Below, in pieces: positions 39,059-48,094 of a stretch of 64,000 nt of DNA. Origin of the DNA: Alphaproteobacteria bacterium (GTDB taxonomy: Bacteria > Pseudomonadota > Alphaproteobacteria > Rhizobiales > JAKIUO01); the NCBI GenBank assembly GCA_024280895.1, contig JAJRPI010000046.1, positions 43,927-107,926 on the forward strand, given 5' to 3'. The translations under genes and the position numbers were made by a program. The notes beneath the pieces were generated by a model. The model was not told the origin of the DNA, did not search any database, and saw only the letters and a program-made list of their open reading frames with translations. Positions within the stretch are counted from its first letter, which is position 1. Each line of letters starts with the position of its first letter.

Positions 39059-39094
39059 AAAAAATGACCCGCCTGACAAAATGACAGGCGGGTC
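39059..39094 (-). terminator. rho-independent terminator after lpxC
   Basis: Read on the minus strand, GACCCGCCTG and CAGGCGGGTC form a 10-bp GC-rich stem around a nine-base loop, followed by ATTTTTT. It lies 24 bases past the lpxC stop, so it should end the lpxC transcript and separate it from bamD-recN-ligA. Confidence 0.85.
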
Positions 39095-39117
39095 TTTAGT
39101 TGCTTGATTGGGGACAA

Positions 39118-40071
39118 TCAATTCTTAATGGCGGCGAAATTTGCAGCAGCAAGTCCCTGCCCCATTTCGGCATGAGCATATTGACGGGAGCGAGGAGCTT
39201 CGACATATGTCCATGCGCTGGTGTCAGCCAGCAGTGTTTCAACAGCCTTGAAGTTCAGGCTGTGCCCGCCACACACTGATTTATACGACGCCAGCAATGG
39301 CGCACCAGCCAAAGCCAGATCACCAACAGCATCCATAGCTTTATGGCGCACAAACTCATCGGTGAAACGCAAACCTTCAGGGTTGAGAATTTCATCATCG
39401 CCAAGAGCGATGGTGTTTTCAAGAGAGGCACCAAGCGCCCGACCAGCCGCCCATAGCTGCTCAACATCCTTCATGAAACCAAAGGTTCTGGCCCGTGCCA
39501 GATCAACAGCATATGTTTCTGGCGTCACTTCCAGAGCAATTTGCTGTTTACCGATCAGTTCAGAATCGAAATCGATGGTGACATCAATGTGAAAACCATC
39601 ATGGGGACGCAGCTCGGCATAAGCGCCGTCTTCCTCAACCCGAATGGTTTTCAATACTTTGAGATAACGACGAGGGGCCAATTGTTCTTTGATGCCGCTT
39701 TCCAGCAGAACATCAACAAACGGGCCAGCGCTGCCGTCCATGATCGGCACTTCGCCGCTTTCCATTTCTATGACGATATTATCGATACCCAGCCCGCGAA
39801 TGGCGGATACGAGATGTTCAACTGTCGCTGCAATCGCGCCATATTCATCTCCGATAATTGTGCAAAGAGTAACATTCTTGACGGCATCACTCACTGCTTT
39901 GATTTCGGCAATGGTCTGACCGTTCTTGGTAATGACAAATTGAATACCAGTATCTGGATCTGATGGAGCTAAAAGCAATGTTACTGGCGACCCACTGTGA
40001 ACACCGATGCCTTTTAACACCGTATTATGCCTGATTGTGGTCTGCCGGACGCTCATTATATTATGAGTCAT
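39118..40071 (-). CDS. lpxC: UDP-3-O-acyl-N-acetylglucosamine deacetylase LpxC
   Basis: Zinc enzyme that commits sugar nucleotide to lipid A synthesis. QTTIRHNTVLKGIGVHSG opens the family; zinc ligands are His86 (AATVEHLVSA), His of FVRHKAMDAVGDLAL and the Asp four residues later. AGAPLL and GGHSLN follow. Length 317 is normal. AGGAAACGG precedes the ATG at 40071. It lies alone between two terminators, downstream of ftsZ, so it is probably an independent transcription unit. Confidence 0.96.
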   Translation of the reverse strand: MTHNIMSVRQTTIRHNTVLKGIGVHSGSPVTLLLAPSDPDTGIQFVITKNGQTIAEIKAVSDAVKNVTLCTIIGDEYGAIAATVEHLVSAIRGLGIDNIVIEMESGEVPIMDGSAGPFVDVLLESGIKEQLAPRRYLKVLKTIRVEEDGAYAELRPHDGFHIDVTIDFDSELIGKQQIALEVTPETYAVDLARARTFGFMKDVEQLWAAGRALGASLENTIALGDDEILNPEGLRFTDEFVRHKAMDAVGDLALAGAPLLASYKSVCGGHSLNFKAVETLLADTSAWTYVEAPRSRQYAHAEMGQGLAAANFAAIKN

Positions 40072-40294
40072 TTTTTCCGTTTCCTTTTTTGAACCTGGGC
40101 AGGAATTTTATTCCCACTCCCCCAACGCAAAGGCTACCTATTATTTGGAATATCAGACCAGAAACTGCAAAGATCCCACACTTAGCTTTCTTACCCGACA
40201 CCGAATCACTTTTTGATTTAACCTTGATTTCCAGAGTACGCACGACATAGATAAAGGCCAAATCACGCTTTCTTACGCTGTGTTACGCAATGTG

Positions 40295-40341
40295 TAACAA
40301 ACAAAGCCACTGCTTCTCCCTAACACGGAGAAACAGTGGCA
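40295..40341 (-). terminator. rho-independent terminator after ftsZ
   Basis: On the minus strand GCCACTGTTTCTCC and GGAGAAGCAGTGGC make a 14-bp stem with one mismatch around a seven-base loop, followed by TTTGTTTGTT. It lies about 55 bases after the ftsZ stop and would close the division/cell-wall transcript. The remaining part of 40072-40396 is upstream sequence for lpxC with no gene. Confidence 0.85.
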
Positions 40342-40396
40342 CAAATACTCTTAAAATTTACTTCAGACGATATGTTTTTGCCCACGAAGAATGGGG

Positions 40397-41920
40397 CTAT
40401 TTCCTTAAAAACGAAGGAAATTCAGTATCTTCCTCGTTTTCTTCGGCATACGAACTATTTCTCATAGCCTGTGATGAAAGAGCTGCCCCCTTGGCATGAG
40501 GGTCGATAAAGCCTGCTGAACCGCTCGACAAACCACGGGCTGATTGAACTTTTAGTTGTGGCTGTTTCGCAACAGTTTGATGTGCGATGTCTTGCGCACG
40601 TCTTCCTGACAGCAAGCCTGCGAGACGATCAAGGAATCCTACGCTCTGTTTATGGACTGCAAGACCTGGCCTCATATTCTCATTGACATGTCCCCTGTCG
40701 CGCTCACGCAACAAGGCCTGCCCGACCGGCGGAAAATCTTCAATGCTTGGCATACGGACCGCTTGTTCCTCATAACCCACACAAGATACAAGAGGGTCAG
40801 ACGGGACATCAGAATGAGCAGGTACCAAAGCGCTTACTTGTTGAGCGGCATTGATTGAGCCAAGACGACCTTGAAGGCTCGCCTCATTAGCAAGCGGCTC
40901 GGCTGCTCGTGCAGGTTCGGATTGCGGATTGGCTGGTGCCAAGCTTTGCGCGGCTTCATCAAGGCCCGTCGCCACAACAGAGACCTTGATGGAACCATTC
41001 AGCGTTTCATCAAAGGCGGTGCCGATAAAAATATTGGCATTGGACGCCACTTCTTCGCGTACGCGGTTGGCGGCTTCATCAACCTCATAGAGAGTGAGGT
41101 CTTCACGGCCACCAATGATCGACACCAAAAGGCCTTTAGCCCCTTCCAGAGAAACATCATCGAGCAAGGGATTGCTGATCGCCGCATCCGCGGCTTCGCG
41201 GCCACGATTTTCACCATTGGCTTCACCGGTGCCCATGATGGCTTTGCCACTGGAACGCATAATCAGGTTCACATCGGCGAAATCAAGATTGATGATGCCT
41301 TCCTTGACCATGACATCAGTGATGCAGGAAATACCGTCATGCAAAACCTGATCGGCCATTGCAAACGCTTCAGAAAAGGTCGTCTTCACAACAGCGACCC
41401 GGAACAAGTTCTGATTGGGAATAACGATGAGCGTATCGACTTGTTCAGAAAGCAGTTCAATACCAAATTCAGCCGAGCGCATGCGCCTTTGGCCTTCAAA
41501 GTGAAATGGCTTGGTGACAACACCAACGGTCAGCACCCCTTCGGCACGCGCGGCAGCCGCTATAACTGGCGCTGCGCCTGTGCCGGTACCACCACCCATA
41601 CCAGCGGTTATGAACACCATGTGCAGGCCCTTGAGATGGGAGCGAATTTCTTCGATACTCTCTTCGGCAGCAGCGGCGCCAATTTCTGGCTTGGAGCCAG
41701 CCCCAAGTCCCTCAGTGATCGCTGCACCAAGTTGAATTTTCGTTTCGGCATTAGAATGAACGAGGGCCTGTGCATCGGTATTGGCAGCAACAAAGCTGAC
41801 GCCCTGCAATTTTGCAGCGATCATATTATTGACCGCGTTACCACCGGCTCCCCCGACGCCAATCACAGCGATTTTGGGGGTAAGACCTTCAAGGTCTGGG
41901 GTTTTCAAATGGATCGTCAT
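40397..41920 (-). CDS. ftsZ: cell division protein FtsZ
   Basis: Tubulin-like GTPase that forms the division ring. [14 protein letters not shown], the tubulin signature GGGTGTG at residues 109-115, and the catalytic [11 protein letters not shown] (T7 loop) are intact. The GTPase core ends near residue 320. A long, poorly conserved linker follows, then the C-terminal peptide [12 protein letters not shown], which binds FtsA and other partners. 507 residues is long but normal for alphaproteobacteria. An AGGAG lies ahead of the ATG. It is the last gene of the dcw cluster before the terminator. Confidence 0.98.
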   Translation of the reverse strand: MTIHLKTPDLEGLTPKIAVIGVGGAGGNAVNNMIAAKLQGVSFVAANTDAQALVHSNAETKIQLGAAITEGLGAGSKPEIGAAAAEESIEEIRSHLKGLHMVFITAGMGGGTGTGAAPVIAAAARAEGVLTVGVVTKPFHFEGQRRMRSAEFGIELLSEQVDTLIVIPNQNLFRVAVVKTTFSEAFAMADQVLHDGISCITDVMVKEGIINLDFADVNLIMRSSGKAIMGTGEANGENRGREAADAAISNPLLDDVSLEGAKGLLVSIIGGREDLTLYEVDEAANRVREEVASNANIFIGTAFDETLNGSIKVSVVATGLDEAAQSLAPANPQSEPARAAEPLANEASLQGRLGSINAAQQVSALVPAHSDVPSDPLVSCVGYEEQAVRMPSIEDFPPVGQALLRERDRGHVNENMRPGLAVHKQSVGFLDRLAGLLSGRRAQDIAHQTVAKQPQLKVQSARGLSSGSAGFIDPHAKGAALSSQAMRNSSYAEENEEDTEFPSFLRK

Positions 41921-42091
41921 CGCGGTCCATACTCCTGTTACGCTTACAAAGCTCTTTATTTTAACGATAAAGAGTAACTATCTATCCGCCACTATGCCCA
42001 CACCACGGTTACCGACTGATGAACAAAATGCTGATTTACGTATTTTTTTTCAAGACGCACCGCCAAGCGCCTACTCCCGCCATCAGTGAGA

Positions 42092-43318
42092 TCAGTCAGC
42101 CAAATGGCTTAACCAATTACCAAAACGTGCGAGGGATCCAGCTGAGCGGCGGCCAAGTGGTCCAGCAAAACGCGTGGCTAGTTCCTCATGGGCGATATTG
42201 TGCGACGCGATGATGCCCCACAGGGCGGAAAAAGCTGGATTAACAAGCTGAGGAGGCATGCCCGACACCGCTTCTGGAACCCCAATCCGCACCGGCTTGC
42301 CAAACACCTCCGCCGCAAGGCTTCCTGCGTCATAAAACAAAGAACCGCCGCCTGTTAACACAATCACTCTGGCCGCATCGAACGCAAAGCCTGACTGCAT
42401 CATCTTTTTCTTTTGATGAAGGAAGATCCCTATGAGCTGGCGCTTGATCAGCTCGGCCCCCTTGGGATAGTCCTGTCTGTGCTCAGACTTCTTGCTTATA
42501 TGAAGTTTCAGGCGCTCGGCGTCGCGCCATGACATGCCAAAGCGACGAGAAAGAGCGGCGCTGATGGCAATCCCCCCCTTGGCGATGGAATTGGCAAAGA
42601 TAAACTCGCCGCCGGCAAACACGGCCAACGAACTGGTACCGCCTCCAAGATCAATCACCGCCACCCCTTCATTGGCTTCACGAACCCGCATGGTGGCAAG
42701 GGCACTGGCATAAGGGGAAGCGACAACCGAGATCGGCGATAAATAGCTATCTTCGACACAAGATAAAAGCTGACGCACCGGTGCAAGATCAGCGCTCAGC
42801 GCATGAAAATCGGCAAACAGATTCTGTCCCGAAAAGCCTTCAGGATTTTTAATGCCGAAATCGCCATCAATCGCGAACCCTGTCGCTCTTGCATGCAAGA
42901 TAGCCTGGGGCGAATCGGAAATATGATCCCAACCCTTGCGCAAGAGTTTGTCAATATGAGACGCTCTGACCTTTGCGCCAGCCAATTCCAGCATGACACC
43001 GTAATTTTGCGACCGAATGCGGCCAGTATTCATCGACACATATAGCTCATCAATCGACCGGCCCGCTTGGCGCTCAGCCTTATCGACGGCACCGCGAATA
43101 GAGTGTTCCACCGCTCGCGGATTCAGCATATTGCCGCCCTTGAGGCCCATTGAACGTTGATAACCGACCCCCAGCACACGCGCATTGGCAAGGCAATAAG
43201 GAGAATTTCCTGACGCCCCAAGCTCGACAATCAGGCAGCCAATTTTGCTACTGCCAATATCAAGCGCTGCGATGATGGTTCCTGCTCGAGCGGGGTGGGA
43301 AACTGTGTTCATTGTCAT
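42092..43318 (-). CDS. ftsA: cell division protein FtsA
   Basis: Actin-like protein that tethers FtsZ to the membrane. IIAALDIGSSKIGCLIVELG (phosphate 1), VDKAERQAGRSIDELYVSMN, VIDLGGGTSSLAVFAGGEF (phosphate 2) and VIVLTGGGSLFYDA (adenosine) are visible. The C-terminal amphipathic helix is RSAGSLARFGNWLSHLA. Length 408 is typical. It follows ftsQ by six bases and precedes ftsZ by a 171-base gap that probably holds an ftsZ promoter. Confidence 0.96.
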   Translation of the reverse strand: MTMNTVSHPARAGTIIAALDIGSSKIGCLIVELGASGNSPYCLANARVLGVGYQRSMGLKGGNMLNPRAVEHSIRGAVDKAERQAGRSIDELYVSMNTGRIRSQNYGVMLELAGAKVRASHIDKLLRKGWDHISDSPQAILHARATGFAIDGDFGIKNPEGFSGQNLFADFHALSADLAPVRQLLSCVEDSYLSPISVVASPYASALATMRVREANEGVAVIDLGGGTSSLAVFAGGEFIFANSIAKGGIAISAALSRRFGMSWRDAERLKLHISKKSEHRQDYPKGAELIKRQLIGIFLHQKKKMMQSGFAFDAARVIVLTGGGSLFYDAGSLAAEVFGKPVRIGVPEAVSGMPPQLVNPAFSALWGIIASHNIAHEELATRFAGPLGRRSAGSLARFGNWLSHLAD

Positions 43319-43324
43319 GCCCCC

Positions 43325-44188
43325 TCAAAACCTGGATAAAACAGGAGCTTTTACGGCCACTTGCGTATTGACAAAAGCTTGTGAAGGCTGGCGCAGATCC
43401 ACTACAAGGCCTTTACGGGTCAACAGGACCTGCCAATCTGGCAGCGACACGAACCTTGCCACACCAAGCGCCAGATCTGCCGGAGCTAACTTTATGAGCG
43501 CCCCACTTTTAGCATGCAGGTTCCAGCGATACTGCCCGACCCTTTCAGCCAGTTTCATATGTTGCGCGAGGCCGCGATGAGTTGACAATATGCGGATCAG
43601 GGCAGACGCTTTTTTTTCGGCCCCTGCGCCAGATACCAGCGGGTGATCTGATTGTTCAAGGCTCGATAGCGTGCGTAACACAACCCCATCCTTGTCGATC
43701 AGGTCAATCCGCCCTTCATGTATCCAGCGCGCGAGTGGCACACGTTCCTCGATCTCGACAAGCAGCTTTGAGGGAAGCAGCCGCATGACACGGGCTGACT
43801 TGACCTGTCCAAGCATCGACAGCTGCTTTTGGGCTTTTTTCGCATCAAATCCAAACAAGGACTGACCAGAGCGAATACCAAGCGCGGCGACGATCTGCTC
43901 ATCGCGCAGATTGACCTGCCCCTTGATATGGATTTCCTGCAAGACAATACCAGCACTCAAGAAGTAGGTCTCGACCATGCTCGATGCCAATATCCGCACC
44001 CGTTCGAAATAGCCGCCATAAGTTAATCCAACCAGAAACAGGGCCAGCATACAGGCAACAAGCACGCCAAATCCTCGTGATTGTGTCGGTTTTTGAGAGT
44101 TGAGTTTAGCGCTTGCAGGGCCGTCATTTTGACATGTCCGATCACCCCCCCCCTTCGGGAAGTTGAGAGTGTCAGACAAGGTCGTCAA
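43325..44188 (-). CDS. ftsQ: cell division protein FtsQ
   Basis: Bitopic divisome protein. A cytoplasmic leader, one membrane segment (GVLVACMLALFLVGLTYGGYF), a POTRA domain (IVLQEIHIKGQVNLRDEQIV, GQSLFGFDAKKAQKQL, LPSKLLVEIEERVPLARW) and the FtsQ beta domain (LIDKDGVVL) are present. The start is a TTG at 44188 forming a TTGA overlap with the ddl stop; an in-frame TTG at 44197 is equally possible and no ATG fits. It lies between ddl and ftsA. Confidence 0.9.
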   Translation of the reverse strand: MTTLSDTLNFPKGGGDRTCQNDGPASAKLNSQKPTQSRGFGVLVACMLALFLVGLTYGGYFERVRILASSMVETYFLSAGIVLQEIHIKGQVNLRDEQIVAALGIRSGQSLFGFDAKKAQKQLSMLGQVKSARVMRLLPSKLLVEIEERVPLARWIHEGRIDLIDKDGVVLRTLSSLEQSDHPLVSGAGAEKKASALIRILSTHRGLAQHMKLAERVGQYRWNLHAKSGALIKLAPADLALGVARFVSLPDWQVLLTRKGLVVDLRQPSQAFVNTQVAVKAPVLSRF

Positions 44189-45132
44189 CGATCGCAAGAA
44201 GCATCCTCCACGAGCCAGTGAACCAGCTCTCCAAATGTTAGTCCGGCATGAACTGCCTGTTCAGGCGCCAAAGATGTTGAGGTCATGCCAGGCTGGGTAT
44301 TAATTTCCAGGCAAAACAAACCCTGATCCTTGCCAAGCCGCTCATCATAAATAAAATCAGTGCGGCTGATACCGCGACAGCCCAGAACTTTATGAGCCAG
44401 TATCGAGTATGATTCTATGAGCAGGTTAATATCTGGTGAAATTTGCGCGGGCAGAACATGTTTAGATCCACCCTCGACATATTTGCTGTCATAGTCATAA
44501 AACTCAAAACCATCGGCGGGGAGAATTTCCGTGACACAAAACGCCTCATCACCGCGCACCGCGCAGGTAAACTCGCGCCCTTCAATATAGCGCTCCGCCA
44601 TCAGCTCATCGTCTGGCTGGCCAATTTCGAGAATACGTGCTCCTGGATGCGCCTGCTCATCCAGCACCATGAATATGCCCACCGATGAGCCATCGCAAAC
44701 CGGTTTTAAGACATAGGGAGGTTTTATCACATGACCTGATGCGGCTTCCTTGCGGCTAACGGTCTTGCTATGGGCGACAGGAATACCCGCATTGGCCAGA
44801 ATGGTCTTGGTCAAACCCTTGTTCATGGCAACAGACGAGGCCATCACACCAGAATGCGTATAGGGAATTTGCAAAAGCTCAAGCACCCCTTGTACGCAGC
44901 CGTCCTCCCCCCACTTTCCATGCAGGGCATTAAAGCAGACGTCCGGGGCTATTTGTGTCAACTGCTCGGCCAGATCAGGCCCGACATCAATCTTTGAAAC
45001 CTTGTAGCCTTCACCCTCAAGTGCTGTGGCAACGGCTTTTCCCGATGATAGCGAAACCTCTCGCTCTGAAGAGAGCCCCCCCATCAGCACGGCAACATGG
45101 CTATATTTTTCCGGCCCAGTTTTTTCAGGCAT
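44185..45132 (-). CDS. ddl: D-alanine--D-alanine ligase
   Basis: Joins two D-alanines for the peptidoglycan stem. ATP-grasp fold with VAVLMGGLSSEREVSLSSG at the N-terminus, NALHGKWGEDGCVQGVLELL, YVLKPVCDGSSVGIF, and the closing CRGISRTDFIYDERL and CLEINTQPGMTSTSLAPEQA. Length 315 is usual. Its stop overlaps the ftsQ start. Fifty-one bases separate it from the upstream DUF3592 gene, an insertion relative to the usual murB-ddl order. Confidence 0.97.
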   Translation of the reverse strand: MPEKTGPEKYSHVAVLMGGLSSEREVSLSSGKAVATALEGEGYKVSKIDVGPDLAEQLTQIAPDVCFNALHGKWGEDGCVQGVLELLQIPYTHSGVMASSVAMNKGLTKTILANAGIPVAHSKTVSRKEAASGHVIKPPYVLKPVCDGSSVGIFMVLDEQAHPGARILEIGQPDDELMAERYIEGREFTCAVRGDEAFCVTEILPADGFEFYDYDSKYVEGGSKHVLPAQISPDINLLIESYSILAHKVLGCRGISRTDFIYDERLGKDQGLFCLEINTQPGMTSTSLAPEQAVHAGLTFGELVHWLVEDASCDR

Positions 45133-45183
45133 CGTCCCACCAATTTTATTTGTGCAATATTATCAGGGTCAAAACCCAAATAT

Positions 45184-45561
45184 CTAGCCAACAGCCAGCC
45201 AGAGGATCAAAACACCGATCACACCAGCACCAACCATAAAGAAATTATGCATACCAGCATCATACCATTCGGAATTGTTTGGATTCAAAGGGTCATAATA
45301 AATACGAACACTTTCCCCTTTATCAGGAACATTATCCTTCATATAGGTGGAGCGTCCCTCATATTGGGTGCCATCAATATTATATTCATAGGCCAGATGC
45401 GGTCCGACATCGCCGCGCACTTTTACGGCACCAAGAGAGGTTGCCCTGCCGCTGGACCAGCTGGCAAAGCGCGAACGCCATGTCATGAATTCCCAGGCCG
45501 CGGCTGCAATGAGCGCTAGGCCGATTAAAACGGGGAGCAAGATAAGAAGGGCGTTCATCAT
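45184..45561 (-). CDS. DUF3592 membrane protein
   Basis: A 125-residue protein with N- and C-terminal membrane helices (LLILLPVLIGLALIAAAAWEF; FFMVGAGVIGVLILWLAVG). The central beta domain contains AYEYNIDGTQYEGRSTYM and VRIYYDPLNPNNSEWYDAG, the DUF3592 pattern. It is inserted between murB and ddl on the same strand and is probably co-transcribed. Function is unknown. Confidence 0.8.
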   Translation of the reverse strand: MMNALLILLPVLIGLALIAAAAWEFMTWRSRFASWSSGRATSLGAVKVRGDVGPHLAYEYNIDGTQYEGRSTYMKDNVPDKGESVRIYYDPLNPNNSEWYDAGMHNFFMVGAGVIGVLILWLAVG

Positions 45562-45595
45562 TGGTTCGGTTCCTTATTGTGTGGCGCACTATTGT

Positions 45596-46546
45596 TTAAC
45601 TCAACGTTGGTATGATCTCGTCCCCATCGAGCGGCACACCAAGCCGTTTAATCTCCCAATGCAGCTTTATGCCACTATTTTCAAATACTCGCTGGCGCAC
45701 GGTTTCGCCAAGCAATTCTATATCGGCAGCGCTTGCCCCCTCATCATTGATGAGGAAATTGCAGTGCTTTTGCGATACATGCACGCCATTGACGCGCAAT
45801 CCACGGCAACCGGCATCATCAACAAGCTTCCAGGCGCTATGACCATCAGGGTTCTTGAAAGTCGACCCCCCGGTGCGGGCTTTAACGGGCTGTTTTTCTT
45901 CCCGATAGTCCACCACATCCTTCATCAAAGCGCGTAGTTCTTCTGGCTCACCACGCTCACCAGCATAAAGGGCGCTCACAAAGATATAGTCATCTGGCAC
46001 ACTGCAATGACGATAGCTATACCCTAAATCTTTGTTTTTGAGAACATGCAGCGTGCCTTTACGGTCAACGGCCCGCGCTTCAATCAAAAAATCCTTGGTT
46101 TCGCCGCCATGTGCACCAGCATTCATGCGCAACGCGCCGCCAACACAGCCCGGAATGCCGCGATAAAATTCAAGCCCGGCAATTCCCTCATCGGCGGCCC
46201 GCATAGCAAGACGAATATCAGGCACAATGGTCCCAACCCGCAAATGCTGCTCTTGCGGCACCGACATATCGCCAAAGCCGCGCCCAAGGCGTATAACCAC
46301 GCCCGCAATGCCGCCATCGCGGATAATCAAATTGGACCCAAGGCCAATGACCGTGACCGATAATTCAGGGGGGATATTCGCCAAAAAATAGGCAAGATCC
46401 TCCTCATCCTTTGGACTGAAAAACAGTTGCGCTGGCCCACCGACGCGAAACCAGGTGATAGAGGCAAGGCTCTCATTGGCACGCAAACGTCCACGCAAAT
46501 CGGGAACCAGCGTCTGGATCTCGTCGAGAATATTTTCAAAACTCAT
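45596..46546 (-). CDS. murB: UDP-N-acetylenolpyruvoylglucosamine reductase
   Basis: FAD enzyme that reduces enolpyruvyl-UDP-GlcNAc to UDP-MurNAc. SITWFRVGGPAQLFFSPKDE, VIGLGSNLIIRDGGIAGVVI (FAD site), GLEFYRGIPGCVGGALRMNAG and TGGSTFKNPDGHSAWKLVDD (with catalytic Ser) are seen. The ATG at 46546 follows GGAGAGCG and lies two bases past the murC stop; a longer upstream frame is just murC sequence read differently. 316 residues is typical of alphaproteobacteria. Confidence 0.96.
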   Translation of the reverse strand: MSFENILDEIQTLVPDLRGRLRANESLASITWFRVGGPAQLFFSPKDEEDLAYFLANIPPELSVTVIGLGSNLIIRDGGIAGVVIRLGRGFGDMSVPQEQHLRVGTIVPDIRLAMRAADEGIAGLEFYRGIPGCVGGALRMNAGAHGGETKDFLIEARAVDRKGTLHVLKNKDLGYSYRHCSVPDDYIFVSALYAGERGEPEELRALMKDVVDYREEKQPVKARTGGSTFKNPDGHSAWKLVDDAGCRGLRVNGVHVSQKHCNFLINDEGASAADIELLGETVRQRVFENSGIKLHWEIKRLGVPLDGDEIIPTLS

Positions 46547-46548
46547 GA

Positions 46549-48030
46549 TCAGGCGCTCTCCGTCGCTGAGGGTCCTGTCTCCGACGACCCCGTCTTCGAT
46601 GGTTCGCTTTGGTCGGAAAATGCCTTGGTAAGAGTGGCCGGTAATGCGTGCGCCCATTGGCTGATATCTCCAGCCCCAAGGCAAATCACCAGATCGCCAG
46701 GTTCGACCATCTTCCCAAGCATTGCGGTCAATTCTTCTTGCCCCTCGATGGTATGAACGCTTTGATGCCCGGTTTTGACAATGGCCTGCGCCAATGTCTT
46801 ATGAGTTACCCCCTCTATGGGTGTCTCTCCCGCTTCATAAACCGGGGCTATAATGACTTCGTCCGCTTCCGCAAAACAACCGGCAAATTCGTCAAACAGA
46901 TCAGCAACGCGGGTGTAGCGATGAGGCTGCTTGACCGCAATGACGCGGCCTGTCGTGACGCTTCGCGCGGCTTTGAGAACATTGCTGATTTCAACGGGGT
47001 GATGGGCATAATCATCATAAATGGCGACTTTATTCCAAACGCCAGCGCGGGTGAAACGCCGGAAAATACCACCAAAATTCTCGAACGCAGCGGCGATTTT
47101 TTCGTCCGACATGCCAAGCTCCAGCGCCACCGCCATGCTGGCCAGCGCATTGCTGGCATTATGAACGCCAGGAAGCGGAAGCTTCAGCCCTTCAATGCGC
47201 CGCTCCCCGCCCTTGATCCGTTTGCCAAGCGCCACATCAAACACCGCAAAACCATCTGCGCCATGCAGATTTTCGAGCCGCAAATCCGCATCTTCATGCT
47301 CCCCATAGGTCAAGAGATGACGCCGATTCATGGAGCCGCGATAGCTTTTAGCGATCTTTGCCACATGCTCATTATCGATACCAGCAACCACCAGCCCATA
47401 AAAAGGGATATTGCCAACAAAGGTCGCGAACGCCTCCTTCAGGGTATCAAAATCGCCATAATGATCGAGATGTTCGGGGTCGATATTACTGATGATGCCG
47501 ACCTGTGTTGGCAGCTTTAGGAACGTACCATCCGACTCGTCAGCTTCCACCACCATCCAGTTGCCCTTGCCATAGCGGGCATTGGAACCCCAGTCATTGA
47601 CGATACCGCCAGTGATCACCGTTGGATCAATACCACCCTCCACAAGCACATGGGCCGTCAGTGCAGTGATCGTGGTTTTACCGTGGGTGCCGGTCACTGA
47701 AATGGTCGCATAATGGCGCATCAGTTCGCTCAGCACTTCAACGCGGCGGATGACGGGCACACCGCGTTTTAGAGCCTCGTCGCGTTCAGGATTACCCGGT
47801 TTAACGGCGGAAGAAATAATCACGCACCCTGCATTGTCGATATTTTCTGGCGAATGGCCAACAAATGTTTTGGCGCCCATCTCATTGAGGCGCTTCAGGT
47901 TCATACTGTCACTCATGTCAGAGCCTTGAACCTCATAGCCCAGCTGCAACATGACATGGGCTATGGCACTCATGCCAATGCCGCCAATGCCGACAATATG
48001 AAACGGGCCAAGCCCTTTGGGCATTTTCAT
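46549..48030 (-). CDS. murC: UDP-N-acetylmuramate--L-alanine ligase
   Basis: Adds L-alanine to UDP-MurNAc. N-terminal HIVGIGGIGMSAIAHVMLQL dinucleotide-type motif, P-loop VTGTHGKTT, EADESDGTFLKL, NIDPEHLDHYGDFDTLKEAF and IYDDYAHHPVEISNVL confirm it. A Ser/Thr-rich C-terminal tail ends the 493-residue protein. It follows murG by 64 bases and is followed two bases later by murB. Confidence 0.97.
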   Translation of the reverse strand: MKMPKGLGPFHIVGIGGIGMSAIAHVMLQLGYEVQGSDMSDSMNLKRLNEMGAKTFVGHSPENIDNAGCVIISSAVKPGNPERDEALKRGVPVIRRVEVLSELMRHYATISVTGTHGKTTITALTAHVLVEGGIDPTVITGGIVNDWGSNARYGKGNWMVVEADESDGTFLKLPTQVGIISNIDPEHLDHYGDFDTLKEAFATFVGNIPFYGLVVAGIDNEHVAKIAKSYRGSMNRRHLLTYGEHEDADLRLENLHGADGFAVFDVALGKRIKGGERRIEGLKLPLPGVHNASNALASMAVALELGMSDEKIAAAFENFGGIFRRFTRAGVWNKVAIYDDYAHHPVEISNVLKAARSVTTGRVIAVKQPHRYTRVADLFDEFAGCFAEADEVIIAPVYEAGETPIEGVTHKTLAQAIVKTGHQSVHTIEGQEELTAMLGKMVEPGDLVICLGAGDISQWAHALPATLTKAFSDQSEPSKTGSSETGPSATESA

Positions 48031-48094
48031 TTGTTTTTATTCCTCAAAATCACGCGTCAGTCTTGGCGCAAACATTATGTCCCAGGAGACAATC

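Noticed and set aside
40871..41977. A 368-codon open frame on the plus strand.
   Set aside because: It lies opposite ftsZ, which is complete; composition reflects the codon pattern of the real gene.
46648..47520. A 290-codon plus-strand open frame.
   Set aside because: Antisense to an intact murC; no start context or family features.
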